From: Pseudomonas gingeri
GTDB lineage: Bacteria > Pseudomonadota > Gammaproteobacteria > Pseudomonadales > Pseudomonadaceae
Direction of reading: 5' to 3'
NCBI RefSeq assembly: GCF_013385425.1
Contig: NZ_JACAQA010000024.1
Coordinates: 1-64,000, forward strand
DNA: 64,000 nucleotides
In this document: positions 34,478-43,010 of the stretch, one piece after another
How the letters are laid out: every line of letters starts with the position of its first letter
How positions within the stretch are numbered: position 1 is the first letter of the stretch
The notes under the pieces: model-generated
Told to the model about the DNA's origin: nothing
Seen by the model: the letters and a program-made list of their open reading frames with translations, nothing else
Databases searched by the model: none
Made by a program: the position numbers and the translations under genes

Positions 34478-35325
34478 TTGCTCACCTCATGGCGTGGACG
34501 ACCATAGGCCTGGGTAATGCGGTCAATCACCACCGCGAGAATCACGATCGCCAGGCCGGCTTCCAGGCCGCGACCGACATTCAGGGTCTGGATCCCCACC
34601 AGCACGTCTTCGCCCAAACCACGGGCACCGATCATCGAGGCGATCACCACCATCGACAGCGCCATCATGGTGGTCTGGTTGATCCCGGCCATGATGCTCG
34701 GCAGGGCCAGCGGCAGTTGCACGCCGAACAGTTGCTGCCAGCGGTTGGCGCCAAAGGCGTTGATCGCCTCCATCACTTCGCCGTCGACCTGGCGGATGCC
34801 CAGGTCGGTCAGGCGGATCAGCGGCGGTGCGGCATAAATCACCGTGGCGAAGATCGCCGGGACCTTGCCCAGGCCGAAGAGCATCAGCACCGGAATCAGG
34901 TACACGAAGCTGGGCATGGTCTGCATGATGTCCAGCAGCGGCATCAGCACCGAACGCAGGCGGTTGCTGCGTGCCGAGAGAATCCCCAGGGGAATCCCGA
35001 TCAGCACCGAAATCAGGGTGGCCACCAGCATCAGCGCCAGGGTCTGCATCAGCTTGTCCCACAGGCCGACCGCGCCCACCAGGAACAACAGGCCGACGAT
35101 CACCAGCGTCGTCACCCACTTACGGGTGGCATGCCAGGCGATCCCGCCGACAATGGCCAGCATCAACCACCAGGGCGCCAGGCGCAGCAGGCCTTCCAGA
35201 TTGACGATGGCCCACAGCAGGGTGTCGGAGATCTGGCGGAACACATCGCCGTAGTTGGTCACCAGTGCATCGACCCAACTGTTGACCCAGTCGGCGATGG
35301 AAAATGTGAAACGTTCGGGAAACAT
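34474..35325 (-). CDS. hutW: ABC transporter permease HutW
   Basis: Inner-membrane permease of the HutXWV importer, 283 residues with several hydrophobic helices and the BPD_transp_1 EAA-type loop INAFGANRWQQLFGVQLPLALPSIMAGINQ. It resembles glycine-betaine/proline ProW permeases. It lies 71 bases after hutX and overlaps hutV. Confidence 0.94.
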   Translation of the reverse strand: MFPERFTFSIADWVNSWVDALVTNYGDVFRQISDTLLWAIVNLEGLLRLAPWWLMLAIVGGIAWHATRKWVTTLVIVGLLFLVGAVGLWDKLMQTLALMLVATLISVLIGIPLGILSARSNRLRSVLMPLLDIMQTMPSFVYLIPVLMLFGLGKVPAIFATVIYAAPPLIRLTDLGIRQVDGEVMEAINAFGANRWQQLFGVQLPLALPSIMAGINQTTMMALSMVVIASMIGARGLGEDVLVGIQTLNVGRGLEAGLAIVILAVVIDRITQAYGRPRHEVSK

Positions 35326-35396
35326 TGGAAACTCTCGATCAAGTGGTTGTGGCGAACTTCCCGGCCAGCCTCTCGGTTAGCCGGGAGGTAGTCGAC

Positions 35397-36365
35397 CTAC
35401 AGAGCCGCGTTGATTTTCTTGGCAGCGTCAGCGCTGACCCAAGCCTGCCAGACCTCAGGGTGTTCCTTGAGGAAGATTTTCGCCAGTTTCGGCGATTCGA
35501 TCCGCTCCCTGGTCATGCGACCGAGGTTCTGGTTCAGCAGATCGATGGGCAGGTTAGCCTTTTCCAGGACGGCGACCAGCTCGGGCGCTTGCTCGTGGAA
35601 GGTCTTCGACAGACCGACCTTGATGCTCACGCGCTTGTCGACACCGGGTTTCTCCTCCAGTTTCACCAGGTCGACCTGGCCCATCAGGGGCGTCGGCGAC
35701 CAGTAGTAGAACAGAATGGGCTCGCCACGCTTGTAGCTCGACAGCACGGCGGCGTCCAGTGCCGGGCCGGTGCCAGGGCGAAAGTTGGTATAGGACTTTT
35801 CCAGACCGTAGCTTTTCAGCATCTCGCTGTTTTCCAGCTCACAGGTCCAGCCCGCCGGGCAATTGTAGAAGCGGCCTTTGCTCGGCTCTTCCGGGTCCTT
35901 GAACAGGGCGGCGTATTGGCCCAGGTCGGCAATGTGCCTGAGGCTCGGCGCCAAGGCCTTGAGGTTGCGCTTGGCATCGCCCTCGATCACGTAGCGCGGC
36001 ACATACCAACCTTCGACGGCACCCACCACCGGAGCGCCAACCCCGACGACCTTGCCGGCTTTTTCAGCCTTGTTCCAGACTTCGCTGCGGCCGACCCACT
36101 CCTCGGCGAAAACCTGGATATCGTTGCTGCTCAGGGCGTTTTCCATGGTGATGGAGTTGCCCGGCAGGGCGTCGGTCTTGCAGTCGTAACCCTTTTCCAG
36201 CACGAATTGCAGCATGTCGGTCAAGAGCATGCCGCTTTCCCAATTCAGACCCGCGAACTTCACCGGCTTGCCGGATTCGCACCAGCCGGCGGCCTGGCTT
36301 GCGCCGGCCACGACCAACAGGCCCAGGGACAGCGCCGTGGTCAGCAGGGTCTTGGTCATCTTCAT
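35397..36365 (-). CDS. hutX: ABC transporter substrate-binding protein HutX
   Basis: Periplasmic binding protein of the ProX/OpuAC type, 322 residues from the ATG at 36365 (GGAG upstream). The signal peptide is MKMTKTLLTTALSLGLLVVAGASQAAG. Conserved stretches KFAGLNWESGMLLTDMLQFVLEKGYDC and EGWYVPRYVIEG fit this family, which usually binds quaternary amines; here the hut context suggests histidine or a related imidazole compound. Confidence 0.93.
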   Translation of the reverse strand: MKMTKTLLTTALSLGLLVVAGASQAAGWCESGKPVKFAGLNWESGMLLTDMLQFVLEKGYDCKTDALPGNSITMENALSSNDIQVFAEEWVGRSEVWNKAEKAGKVVGVGAPVVGAVEGWYVPRYVIEGDAKRNLKALAPSLRHIADLGQYAALFKDPEEPSKGRFYNCPAGWTCELENSEMLKSYGLEKSYTNFRPGTGPALDAAVLSSYKRGEPILFYYWSPTPLMGQVDLVKLEEKPGVDKRVSIKVGLSKTFHEQAPELVAVLEKANLPIDLLNQNLGRMTRERIESPKLAKIFLKEHPEVWQAWVSADAAKKINAAL

Positions 36366-36425
36366 ACTGTGCCGCTCCAAATCATAAAAGGGTTAACGCC
36401 GCTCATGAGACTAGCGGCCCGGGTT

Positions 36426-36465
36426 GGCCTGCGAGCAGGCCCTGTCCACGCTCACCCACGTGGAC
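36426..36465 (-). other. Tandem hairpins between the NCS1 permease and hutX
   Basis: Two perfect inverted repeats stand side by side: GGCCTGC-GA-GCAGGCC (36426-36441) and GTCCACG-N8-CGTGGAC (36444-36465). They lie 17 bases past the permease stop. Without a U tract they look like an RNA-processing or attenuation element rather than a full terminator. Confidence 0.6.
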
Positions 36466-36481
36466 ACCCGGCTGCAACCGG

Positions 36482-37951
36482 TCAGTTCGACGCTGGTTGT
36501 ACGCGACCACGGGGCTGGGCCGGCGCTTCCACGGCCGACTCTACCGGCAGGATCAGACGATCAGGAATTGCCCCATGCCACTTCTTCGCCGCGACGTAGT
36601 ACAACGCCGCCGGCACCACCAGGCCGATGATCCAGGAGATATCAGTATCGCCCAGGCCCGCCACCAGGGAGCCGGTGTAGAACTGGGTGTTGATAAACGG
36701 CATCTGGATCAGCACGCCGAACACATAGATGCTGATGCCCAGGATGTTCCAGCCGCCGTAGCGCGCCTTGGGATTGGACAGCGCGGGAATGTCATAGCGT
36801 TCCTTGGTGATGCAGTAGAAGTCCACCAGGTTGATCGCGCTCCAGGGCGTGAAGAACGCCAGCAGGAACAGGATGAAGGAGGAGAATTCCTTGAGGAACG
36901 AATCCTTGCCCAGCAGCGCCAGGGCCGCGGAGACGCTGACCATGATGAAGATGTACAGCAGGCGCACACCACTGGAGATATGCCGGTTGCCACGGAAACC
37001 GCTGATGATGGTGGCGATCGACATGAAGCTGCCATAGGCGTTCAGGGTGGTGACCGTCACCTTGCCGAAGGCCACGGCGAAATACAGCGCCGCCGCGACC
37101 GCGCCGGTGCCGCCGAGGCTGACGATGAACGAGACTTCGTGGTGGGAGAACTGCGAGCCGGCCAGGGCGGCGGCGAAGACGCCGAAGACCATGGACGCCT
37201 GCGCGCCGATCACCGAACCCAGGCCCACGGCCCAGAAGGTTTTCACCGGCGAAGTGCTGCGCGGCAGATAACGCGAGTAATCCGCCACATAAGGCCCGAA
37301 CGCGATCTGCCAGGATGCCGACAAGGACATCGCCAACAGGAAACTCGCCAGGGAGAAATGCTTGTTGCCGAGCAGCGCCGAGATATCGTTGCCGGCCAAC
37401 AGTTTGTAGAACAGGTAGACGAAGGCAACCACCCCGAGCACGCTGGCGATCCGGCCGATGCCGTGGATCACCCGGTAACCGAAGATGGTGCAGACCAGGA
37501 TACTGGCGGCGAACAACACAATGCCGACCCAGTCTTCCACATGCAGCAGCTGCGCCACCGCCTGCCCCGCCAGCAGCGAACCGCTGGCGGAAAAGCCGAT
37601 ATACATCAGGCACACCAGCACCAACGGGATCACCGCCCCATAGACACCGAACTGCACACGGCTGGAAATCATCTGCGGCAGGCCCAGTTGCGGACCTTGC
37701 GCGGCGTGCAACGCCATGACCCCGCCACCGATCAGTTGCCCGATCAGCAGGCCGATCAGCGACCAGTAGACATCACCGCCGAGCACGACCGCCAAGGCGC
37801 CCGTGACAATCGCGGTGATTTGCAGGTTGGCACCCAACCACAGGGTGAACTGACTGAGTAGACGACCGTGTCTTTCCGCTTCCGGGATGTAGTCGATCGA
37901 ACGCCTTTCGATCAACGGTTTGCTGCTTGCACGATCATTTGACGCAGACAT
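36482..37951 (-). CDS. NCS1-family permease of hut operon (probable urocanate transporter)
   Basis: Membrane transporter of 489 residues in the nucleobase:cation symporter 1 (CodB-like) family, with 12 likely helices and segments such as FGPYVADYSRYLPRS and SRVQFGVYGAVIPL. GAGG lies 7 bases before the ATG. The same position beside hutU in P. fluorescens is occupied by a urocanate-specific transporter called HutTu; I infer the same here. P. aeruginosa has an equivalent gene at this place. It follows hutU after 122 bases that hold a strong hairpin. Confidence 0.85.
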   Translation of the reverse strand: MSASNDRASSKPLIERRSIDYIPEAERHGRLLSQFTLWLGANLQITAIVTGALAVVLGGDVYWSLIGLLIGQLIGGGVMALHAAQGPQLGLPQMISSRVQFGVYGAVIPLVLVCLMYIGFSASGSLLAGQAVAQLLHVEDWVGIVLFAASILVCTIFGYRVIHGIGRIASVLGVVAFVYLFYKLLAGNDISALLGNKHFSLASFLLAMSLSASWQIAFGPYVADYSRYLPRSTSPVKTFWAVGLGSVIGAQASMVFGVFAAALAGSQFSHHEVSFIVSLGGTGAVAAALYFAVAFGKVTVTTLNAYGSFMSIATIISGFRGNRHISSGVRLLYIFIMVSVSAALALLGKDSFLKEFSSFILFLLAFFTPWSAINLVDFYCITKERYDIPALSNPKARYGGWNILGISIYVFGVLIQMPFINTQFYTGSLVAGLGDTDISWIIGLVVPAALYYVAAKKWHGAIPDRLILPVESAVEAPAQPRGRVQPASN

Positions 37952-38016
37952 TGTTCAACCTCTGTGGATTGTTTTAGTTAGGTGCACAGCGTTGTGAAAC
38001 AGGCTCCAGGTGAAAC

Positions 38017-38060
38017 ACCCGATCTGTAGGAGCCGGTTTGCCGGTTCCTACAGATCGGGT
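38017..38060 (-). repeat. Perfect-arm hairpin with REP-like core downstream of hutU
   Basis: Twenty-base arms (38017-38036 and 38041-38060) pair with one mismatch around a TTTG loop; the central part CTGTAGGAGCCGG resembles the REP consensus of this genome. It begins 14 bases past the hutU stop on the minus strand. No U tract follows. Confidence 0.8.
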
Positions 38061-38073
38061 TTCCTCCAACCGC

Positions 38074-39774
38074 TTATTTACCGGTAATCATCGGCAGGTT
38101 CAGGCCCTGCTCTTTCGCGCAGTCGATGGCGATCTGGTAACCGGCATCGGCGTGACGCATAACGCCGGTGGCCGGGTCGTTGTGCAGAACGCGAGCGATA
38201 CGCTCGGCCGCTTCGTCGGTACCGTCACAGACGATCACCATGCCCGAGTGCTGGGAGAAGCCCATGCCGACGCCGCCGCCGTGGTGCAGGGACACCCAGG
38301 TCGCGCCGCTGGCGGTGTTGAGCAAGGCGTTGAGCAGTGGCCAGTCGGACACGGCATCGGAACCGTCCTGCATCGACTCGGTTTCACGGTTCGGGCTGGC
38401 CACGGAACCGGAGTCCAGGTGGTCGCGACCGATCACGATCGGCGCCGACAGCTCGCCGCTGCGGACCATCTCGTTGAACGCCAGGCCGAGCTTGGCGCGC
38501 AGGCCCAGGCCGACCCAGCAGATCCGCGCCGGCAGACCCTGGAAGCTGATGCGCTCGCGGGCCATGTCCAGCCAGTTGTGCAGGTGGGCGTCGTCCGGGA
38601 TCAGTTCCTTGACCTTGGCGTCGGTCTTGTAGATGTCCTGCGGATCGCCCGACAGTGCAGCCCAACGGAACGGACCGATACCACGGCAGAACAGCGGACG
38701 GATATAAGCCGGGACGAAACCCGGGAAGTCGAATGCGTTTTCCACGCCTTCTTCCTGGGCCATCTGACGGATGTTGTTGCCGTAGTCGAAGGTCGGGATG
38801 CCTTGTTTCTGGAAGTCGAGCATGGCCTTGACGTGCACGGCCATCGACGCCTTGGCGGCCTTCACGACCACTGCGGGTTCAGTGATGGCGCGGGCACGGT
38901 ACTCTTCCCAGGTCCAGCCGGCCGGCAGGTAGCCGTTGAGCGGGTCGTGGGCGCTGGTCTGGTCGGTGACCATGTCCGGACGCACGCCACGCTTGACCAG
39001 CTCCGGCAGGATTTCCGCCGCGTTGCCGAGCAGGGCAATGGAGATGGCCTGGCCTGCCTTGGTGTACTTGGCGATACGCGCCAGGGCGTCGTCGAGGTCG
39101 GTGGCTTGTTCATCGACATAACGGCTGTTCAGGCGGAAATCGATGCTGACCTGCTGGCACTCGATGTTCAGCGAGCAGGCGCCGGCCAGGGTTGCCGCCA
39201 GAGGCTGTGCGCCGCCCATGCCGCCGAGGCCCGCGGTCAGGACCCAACGACCTTTCAGGTTGTTGTCGTAGTGCTGGCGACCGGCTTCGACGAAGGTTTC
39301 GTAGGTGCCCTGGACGATGCCCTGGCTGCCGATGTAGATCCAGCTGCCGGCGGTCATCTGGCCGTACATGGCCAGGCCCTTGGCGTCGAGTTCGTTGAAG
39401 TGCTCCCAATTCGCCCAGTGTGGCACCAGGTTGGAGTTGGCGATCAGTACGCGCGGGGCGTTGCTGTGGGTCTTGAAGACGCCGACCGGCTTGCCGGATT
39501 GCACCAGCAGGGTCTCGTCTTCATTCAGGTTGGTCAGGCTCTCGACGATCTTGTCGTAGCACTCCCAGTTCCGCGCGGCCCGGCCGATACCGCCGTAGAC
39601 CACCAGTTCCTTGGGGTTCTCGGCCACTTCGGGGTCGAGGTTGTTCATCAGCATCCGCAGTGGCGCTTCGGTCAGCCAGCTTTTCGCGGTCAGCTTGTTG
39701 CCACGGGCGGCACGGATTTCGACGTCACGGCGCTTGGTAAAAGTGGCGGTAGGTTTCTGGGTATTCTCAGTCAC
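38074..39774 (-). CDS. hutU: Urocanate hydratase HutU
   Basis: HutU hydrates urocanate to imidazolonepropionate using bound NAD+. The GTG at 39774 (GAGGAGT 8 bases upstream) gives 566 residues starting VTENTQKPTATF. The glycine-rich GLGGMGGAQPLA and the WVSLHHGGGVGMGFSQHSG segment near the C-terminus are family hallmarks. Its promoter region carries a HutC operator and a sigma-54-type element. It is the first gene of the long minus-strand hut run. Confidence 0.97.
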   Translation of the reverse strand: MTENTQKPTATFTKRRDVEIRAARGNKLTAKSWLTEAPLRMLMNNLDPEVAENPKELVVYGGIGRAARNWECYDKIVESLTNLNEDETLLVQSGKPVGVFKTHSNAPRVLIANSNLVPHWANWEHFNELDAKGLAMYGQMTAGSWIYIGSQGIVQGTYETFVEAGRQHYDNNLKGRWVLTAGLGGMGGAQPLAATLAGACSLNIECQQVSIDFRLNSRYVDEQATDLDDALARIAKYTKAGQAISIALLGNAAEILPELVKRGVRPDMVTDQTSAHDPLNGYLPAGWTWEEYRARAITEPAVVVKAAKASMAVHVKAMLDFQKQGIPTFDYGNNIRQMAQEEGVENAFDFPGFVPAYIRPLFCRGIGPFRWAALSGDPQDIYKTDAKVKELIPDDAHLHNWLDMARERISFQGLPARICWVGLGLRAKLGLAFNEMVRSGELSAPIVIGRDHLDSGSVASPNRETESMQDGSDAVSDWPLLNALLNTASGATWVSLHHGGGVGMGFSQHSGMVIVCDGTDEAAERIARVLHNDPATGVMRHADAGYQIAIDCAKEQGLNLPMITGK

Positions 39775-39910
39775 GAAATAACTCCTCTGCGATCGTCCAA
39801 ACCAGCCCAGGCAACGGGCGAGCAAGCCTGTGGGGGAAGGTCCCCGGCACAAGCAGAAATTAGGGGGCGGTGCGTCGATCTCCCTGATGACTCATACGCA
39901 CACATCTTTA

Positions 39911-39925
39911 CTTGTACATACAAGC
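39911..39925 (-). promoter_or_regulatory. HutC operator at hutU promoter
   Basis: On the minus strand this reads GCTTGTATGTACAAG, which matches the core HutC (repressor) operator known from P. putida (CTTGTATGTACAAG). It covers the expected transcription start of the sigma-54-type promoter just upstream, so binding would block initiation until urocanate releases HutC. Confidence 0.85.
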
Positions 39926-39928
39926 ATA

Positions 39929-39946
39929 TGCAATCAGGCGGCCAAC
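39929..39946 (-). promoter_or_regulatory. Sigma-54 (-24/-12) promoter of hutU operon
   Basis: Minus strand TTGGCCGCCTGATTGCAT has GG (39943-39942) and GC (39931-39930) separated by 10 bases, with TTGCAT as a good -12 element. Initiation about 12 bases downstream would fall in the HutC site at 39911-39925. In P. fluorescens, hut expression needs RpoN with CbrB or NtrC. The remainder of 39775-40178 contains no gene. Confidence 0.75.
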
Positions 39947-40132
39947 TTGCAAATCGCGAGCAGAAGAATTTTTCAGGATGCCCCGCAGGCCTTGTGGGAC
40001 AGGACTTTGAGCGGGAAATGAAATTGCAGGAGGATGACAGGCGGCAGGCAGGAAGCTGTTACCGAGGCAGGGTTTTGCGCCATGCTGGGGCGTTCGGTAA
40101 CAAAATGGGGCGGGGTGGAAACGATAACGCCA

Positions 40133-40162
40133 TGTGGTGAGTGGGCTCGCCCACTCACCACA
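40133..40162 (-). terminator. Perfect 14-bp hairpin downstream of hutD
   Basis: TGTGGTGAGTGGGC is followed after 2 bases by its exact reverse complement, starting 17 bases past the hutD stop. The downstream minus strand is TGGCGTTATCG, so the U tract is poor, but position and stability suggest it ends the hutCD transcript ahead of the hutU promoter. Confidence 0.7.
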
Positions 40163-40178
40163 AATTGGGAGCCGTCTG

Positions 40179-40757
40179 TCAGGCGGGCGTCAGCTCGATC
40201 ACACAGCAACGCCCGGTCACGGCCACTTCCAGCAGCCCGTCGTTGCCGTCCAGTTGCAGGCAGTCATGCCGCCCCAGCACTTCATAGCCGCTGTTACCCA
40301 GGCCGACATGCAATTGCTCGCTGACGCTGAAAATCAGCAACACCGCCGCCGAACTGAAAAAGCGCTTCGGCTGCGCGGCATCGAGCCATTGCAGGCGCGC
40401 GCGGTAGCGATCCGGCGCATAGATCAGGTTGAAGTCGCGGATCGCCCCGTCGATCAGGGTGCAGCTCACCTGGCTCGCGCCGCTGAAGGCAAACGGATCC
40501 AGCGGCAACAAGGCGCGCGTACGCTGGCCATCGACCTGCAAGGTCATGCCCGCGCCTTGCAATACGGTAATGATCCGCTCATAACCGGCAAAGGTGGAAA
40601 ACCCGCCCGACTCGCCGATATCGGCAATCGACAGGCGCCAGCCGAAGCCGTCCAGGCCTTCGCCCGCGTCCCGGGTGATTTCCTCGGTGCTGCCGCCGCC
40701 GTTTTTCCACGGCATGCGCGGGTAATCCGCCGCGCGCAAGACTTTCAACTGGCTCAT
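40179..40757 (-). CDS. hutD: HutD family protein
   Basis: HutD is a cupin-fold protein of 192 residues long found in hut loci; in P. fluorescens it is thought to act as a governor that limits hut expression under high urocanate. Typical segments are MPWKNGGGSTEEITR, GFSTFAGYERIITVLQGAGMTL and RDFNLIYA. Its start overlaps the hutC stop by 4 bp. Confidence 0.94.
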   Translation of the reverse strand: MSQLKVLRAADYPRMPWKNGGGSTEEITRDAGEGLDGFGWRLSIADIGESGGFSTFAGYERIITVLQGAGMTLQVDGQRTRALLPLDPFAFSGASQVSCTLIDGAIRDFNLIYAPDRYRARLQWLDAAQPKRFFSSAAVLLIFSVSEQLHVGLGNSGYEVLGRHDCLQLDGNDGLLEVAVTGRCCVIELTPA

Positions 40758-41503
40758 TTGCTAAAGCGTCCTTCCAGACGATGACGGGAACCGGGGTGGA
40801 TCAGACGGGCGGCGGTCACCGGCTGACGACCGGACCAGGTCCGGCGGCGAATCAGCAGGCACGGCTCGCCCGGCTCGATCTGCAACAGCTTGCACTCCTC
40901 GGCCTCGGCGAGGATGGCTTCGACCACGTGCTCGCCCTCGGTCAGCGGCGCGACCTGGGACAGATAGGCATAGGGAGTCTGCAGGGTGAAATCCTGCTTG
41001 AGGTAGTCTGGCGCCACCAGCGCATTGACGAAACGATCCTCGATCTGCACCGGGATATCGTTCTCGAAATGCACGATCAGCGAGTGGAAGACCTTCTGCC
41101 CTTCACGCATATCCAGGGCCACGGCGCGCTCGGAACCGGCGGCCTCCTCCCCGAGAGTGATGATCTTGCAGGTGTGCCGATGGCCGCGCGAAGCGATCTC
41201 ATCGGCAATGTTATGCACTTCGAACAGCGCCGACTGGCTCTTGGGCTCGGCGACAAACGTGCCGACACCCTGCATGCGCACCAGCAGGCCTTCGGCGGTC
41301 ATTTCCCGCAGGGCCCGGTTGATGGTCATGCGGCTGTAGCCGAGTTGTTCCACCAGCTCGCTTTCGGACGGCACGCGGTAATGCGGCGGCCAGTTTCCGC
41401 TGTCGATCTGCTGGCTGATCATCTGTTTGACGCGGGCGTATAGCGGCGCCGGACTGTCGCCCATATGGGCAGCCAGCGGGTGGTTGGCAGGCGGAGTCGG
41501 CAC
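40754..41503 (-). CDS. hutC: Histidine utilization repressor HutC
   Basis: GntR-family repressor, 249 residues, that binds hut operators and is released by urocanate. The N-terminal winged helix (PLYARVKQMISQQI..RVPSESELVEQLGYSRMTINRALREM) is followed by a UTRA effector domain (SQSALFEVHNIADEIASRG onward). It is divergent from hutF with a HutC site between the two genes, so it probably also controls its own expression. Confidence 0.97.
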   Translation of the reverse strand: MPTPPANHPLAAHMGDSPAPLYARVKQMISQQIDSGNWPPHYRVPSESELVEQLGYSRMTINRALREMTAEGLLVRMQGVGTFVAEPKSQSALFEVHNIADEIASRGHRHTCKIITLGEEAAGSERAVALDMREGQKVFHSLIVHFENDIPVQIEDRFVNALVAPDYLKQDFTLQTPYAYLSQVAPLTEGEHVVEAILAEAEECKLLQIEPGEPCLLIRRRTWSGRQPVTAARLIHPGSRHRLEGRFSK

Positions 41504-41545
41504 GGGAAATCCTTGTTTGATTCAAAGATGGCTAGCTTGCCGGAG

Positions 41546-41574
41546 TTTACCGGGCACGCAAACGTCTGTATATG
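41546..41574 (+). promoter_or_regulatory. Probable sigma-70 promoter of hutF
   Basis: TTTACC (41546-41551) and TATATG (41569-41574) are spaced by 17 bases. The -10 box lies inside the HutC site, a layout that gives repression by occlusion. hutF appears to use this rather than an RpoN promoter; I see no GG-N10-GC element with correct half-sites here. Confidence 0.55.
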
Positions 41575-41582
41575 TATATACA
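41565..41582. promoter_or_regulatory. HutC-type operator between hutC and hutF
   Basis: TGTATATGTATATACA (41567-41582) is a near-perfect palindrome with TGTA...TACA ends, like the site ahead of hutU. It lies 26 bases before the hutF ATG and in the 105-base gap to hutC, so one dimer can control both directions. Confidence 0.75.
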
Positions 41583-41608
41583 AATAACACACGATGGGGT
41601 GCTGAACC

Positions 41609-42973
41609 ATGTCCGCTTTCTTTGCCGAACGCGCGCTGCTGCCTAGTGGATGGGCCAACAATGTACGCCTGGAGGTCAACGCCGCGGGCGTACTGACCCA
41701 GGTCCAGGCCGATTCCCATGCAGAAGGTGCCGAACGGCTGGGCGGCCCGCTGCTGCCGGGCATGCCGAACCTGCATTCCCACGCTTTCCAGCGCGCCATG
41801 GGCGGCCTGGCGGAAGTCGCCGGCAATCCCAACGACAGCTTCTGGACCTGGCGCGACCTGATGTATCGGCTGGTGGGCAAGATCAGCCCGGAACAGATGG
41901 GCATCATCGCCCGCCAGTTATATATCGAGATGCTCAAGGCCGGCTACACCTCGGTGGCCGAGTTCCACTATGTGCACCACGACACCAACGGCCAGCCCTA
42001 CGCCGATCCGGCCGAACTGGCCTTGCGCATCAGCCACGCGGCCAGCGACGCCGGCATCGGCCTGACCCTGCTGCCGGTGCTCTACAGCCACTCCGGCTTC
42101 GGCGGCCAGGCACCCAACGAAGGGCAGCGCCGCTTTATCAACAGCACCGAGAATTACCTGAAGTTGCAGGCACGTTTGCAGCCTTTTCTCGCCAGACAGC
42201 CGGCCCAGGCCCTCGGGTTGTGTTTCCACTCGCTGCGGGCAGTGACGCCCGGGCAGATCAATGAAGTGCTGGCCGCCAGCGACAAGCACTGCCCGGTGCA
42301 TATCCATATCGCCGAGCAACAGAAGGAAGTCGACGACTGCCTGAGCTGGAGCGGCAAGCGTCCGCTGCAATGGCTGTACGACAATGTCGAGGTGGATGAG
42401 CGCTGGTGCCTGGTGCACGCGACCCACGCCGACACCGAGGAATTCACGCGCATGGCGAAGAGCCGGGCGATTGCCGGCCTGTGCCTGACCACCGAGGCCA
42501 ACCTCGGCGACGGGATTTTCCCGGCGGTGAACTTCCTCGCCCAGGGAGGGCGGATGGGTATCGGTTCCGACAGCCATGTGTCATTGAGCGTGGTGGAAGA
42601 GCTGCGCTGGCTGGAATATGGCCAGCGCCTGCGCGACCAGCGGCGTAACCGCCTGTACCGCGCCGACCAGCCGATGGTCGGACGCACGCTGTATGACGCG
42701 GCACTGGACGGCGGTGCCCAGGCCCTGGGGCAGGCGATCGGTCGGCTGGAAGTCGGCAAGCGCGCCGACTGGCTGGTACTCGACGGCAACGACCCGTACC
42801 TGGCCACGGCCCGGGACGACGGCATTCTCAACCGCTGGTTGTTCGCCGGCGGCGACCGCCAGGTGCGCGACGTGATGGTCAACGGCCAGTGGGCAGTGCG
42901 CGGTGGTCGGCATGCGGGCGAAGAAGAAAGCGCCCGGGCGTTTACCCAGGTGCTGCGTGATCTGCTGAACTGA
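41609..42973 (+). CDS. hutF: Formiminoglutamate deiminase HutF
   Basis: HutF converts N-formimino-glutamate to N-formylglutamate and ammonia, giving the five-step hut route together with HutG. It is a 454-residue amidohydrolase with metal ligands in MPNLHSHAFQR, IHIAEQQKEVDDC, LVHATH and GIGSDSHVSLSVVEELRWLEY. It is transcribed away from hutC and is the only hut gene on this strand. A terminator-like hairpin follows. Confidence 0.97.
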   Translation: MSAFFAERALLPSGWANNVRLEVNAAGVLTQVQADSHAEGAERLGGPLLPGMPNLHSHAFQRAMGGLAEVAGNPNDSFWTWRDLMYRLVGKISPEQMGIIARQLYIEMLKAGYTSVAEFHYVHHDTNGQPYADPAELALRISHAASDAGIGLTLLPVLYSHSGFGGQAPNEGQRRFINSTENYLKLQARLQPFLARQPAQALGLCFHSLRAVTPGQINEVLAASDKHCPVHIHIAEQQKEVDDCLSWSGKRPLQWLYDNVEVDERWCLVHATHADTEEFTRMAKSRAIAGLCLTTEANLGDGIFPAVNFLAQGGRMGIGSDSHVSLSVVEELRWLEYGQRLRDQRRNRLYRADQPMVGRTLYDAALDGGAQALGQAIGRLEVGKRADWLVLDGNDPYLATARDDGILNRWLFAGGDRQVRDVMVNGQWAVRGGRHAGEEESARAFTQVLRDLLN

Positions 42974-42989
42974 ACCCACGGTTCCTGAA

Positions 42990-43007
42990 GGGGGCGCATA
43001 CGCCCCC
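42990..43007. terminator. Terminator-like hairpin between hutF and lipocalin gene
   Basis: GGGGGCG-CATA-CGCCCCC is a perfect 7-bp stem lying between the convergent hutF and lipocalin genes. U tracts are short on both sides, so efficiency is uncertain. Confidence 0.65.
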
Positions 43008-43010
43008 GAC

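Noticed and set aside
39973..40209. Small minus-strand frame in the hutU-hutD gap
   Set aside because: It overlaps the hutD end and the hairpin, has no ribosome site and no recognisable sequence; the gap is regulatory.
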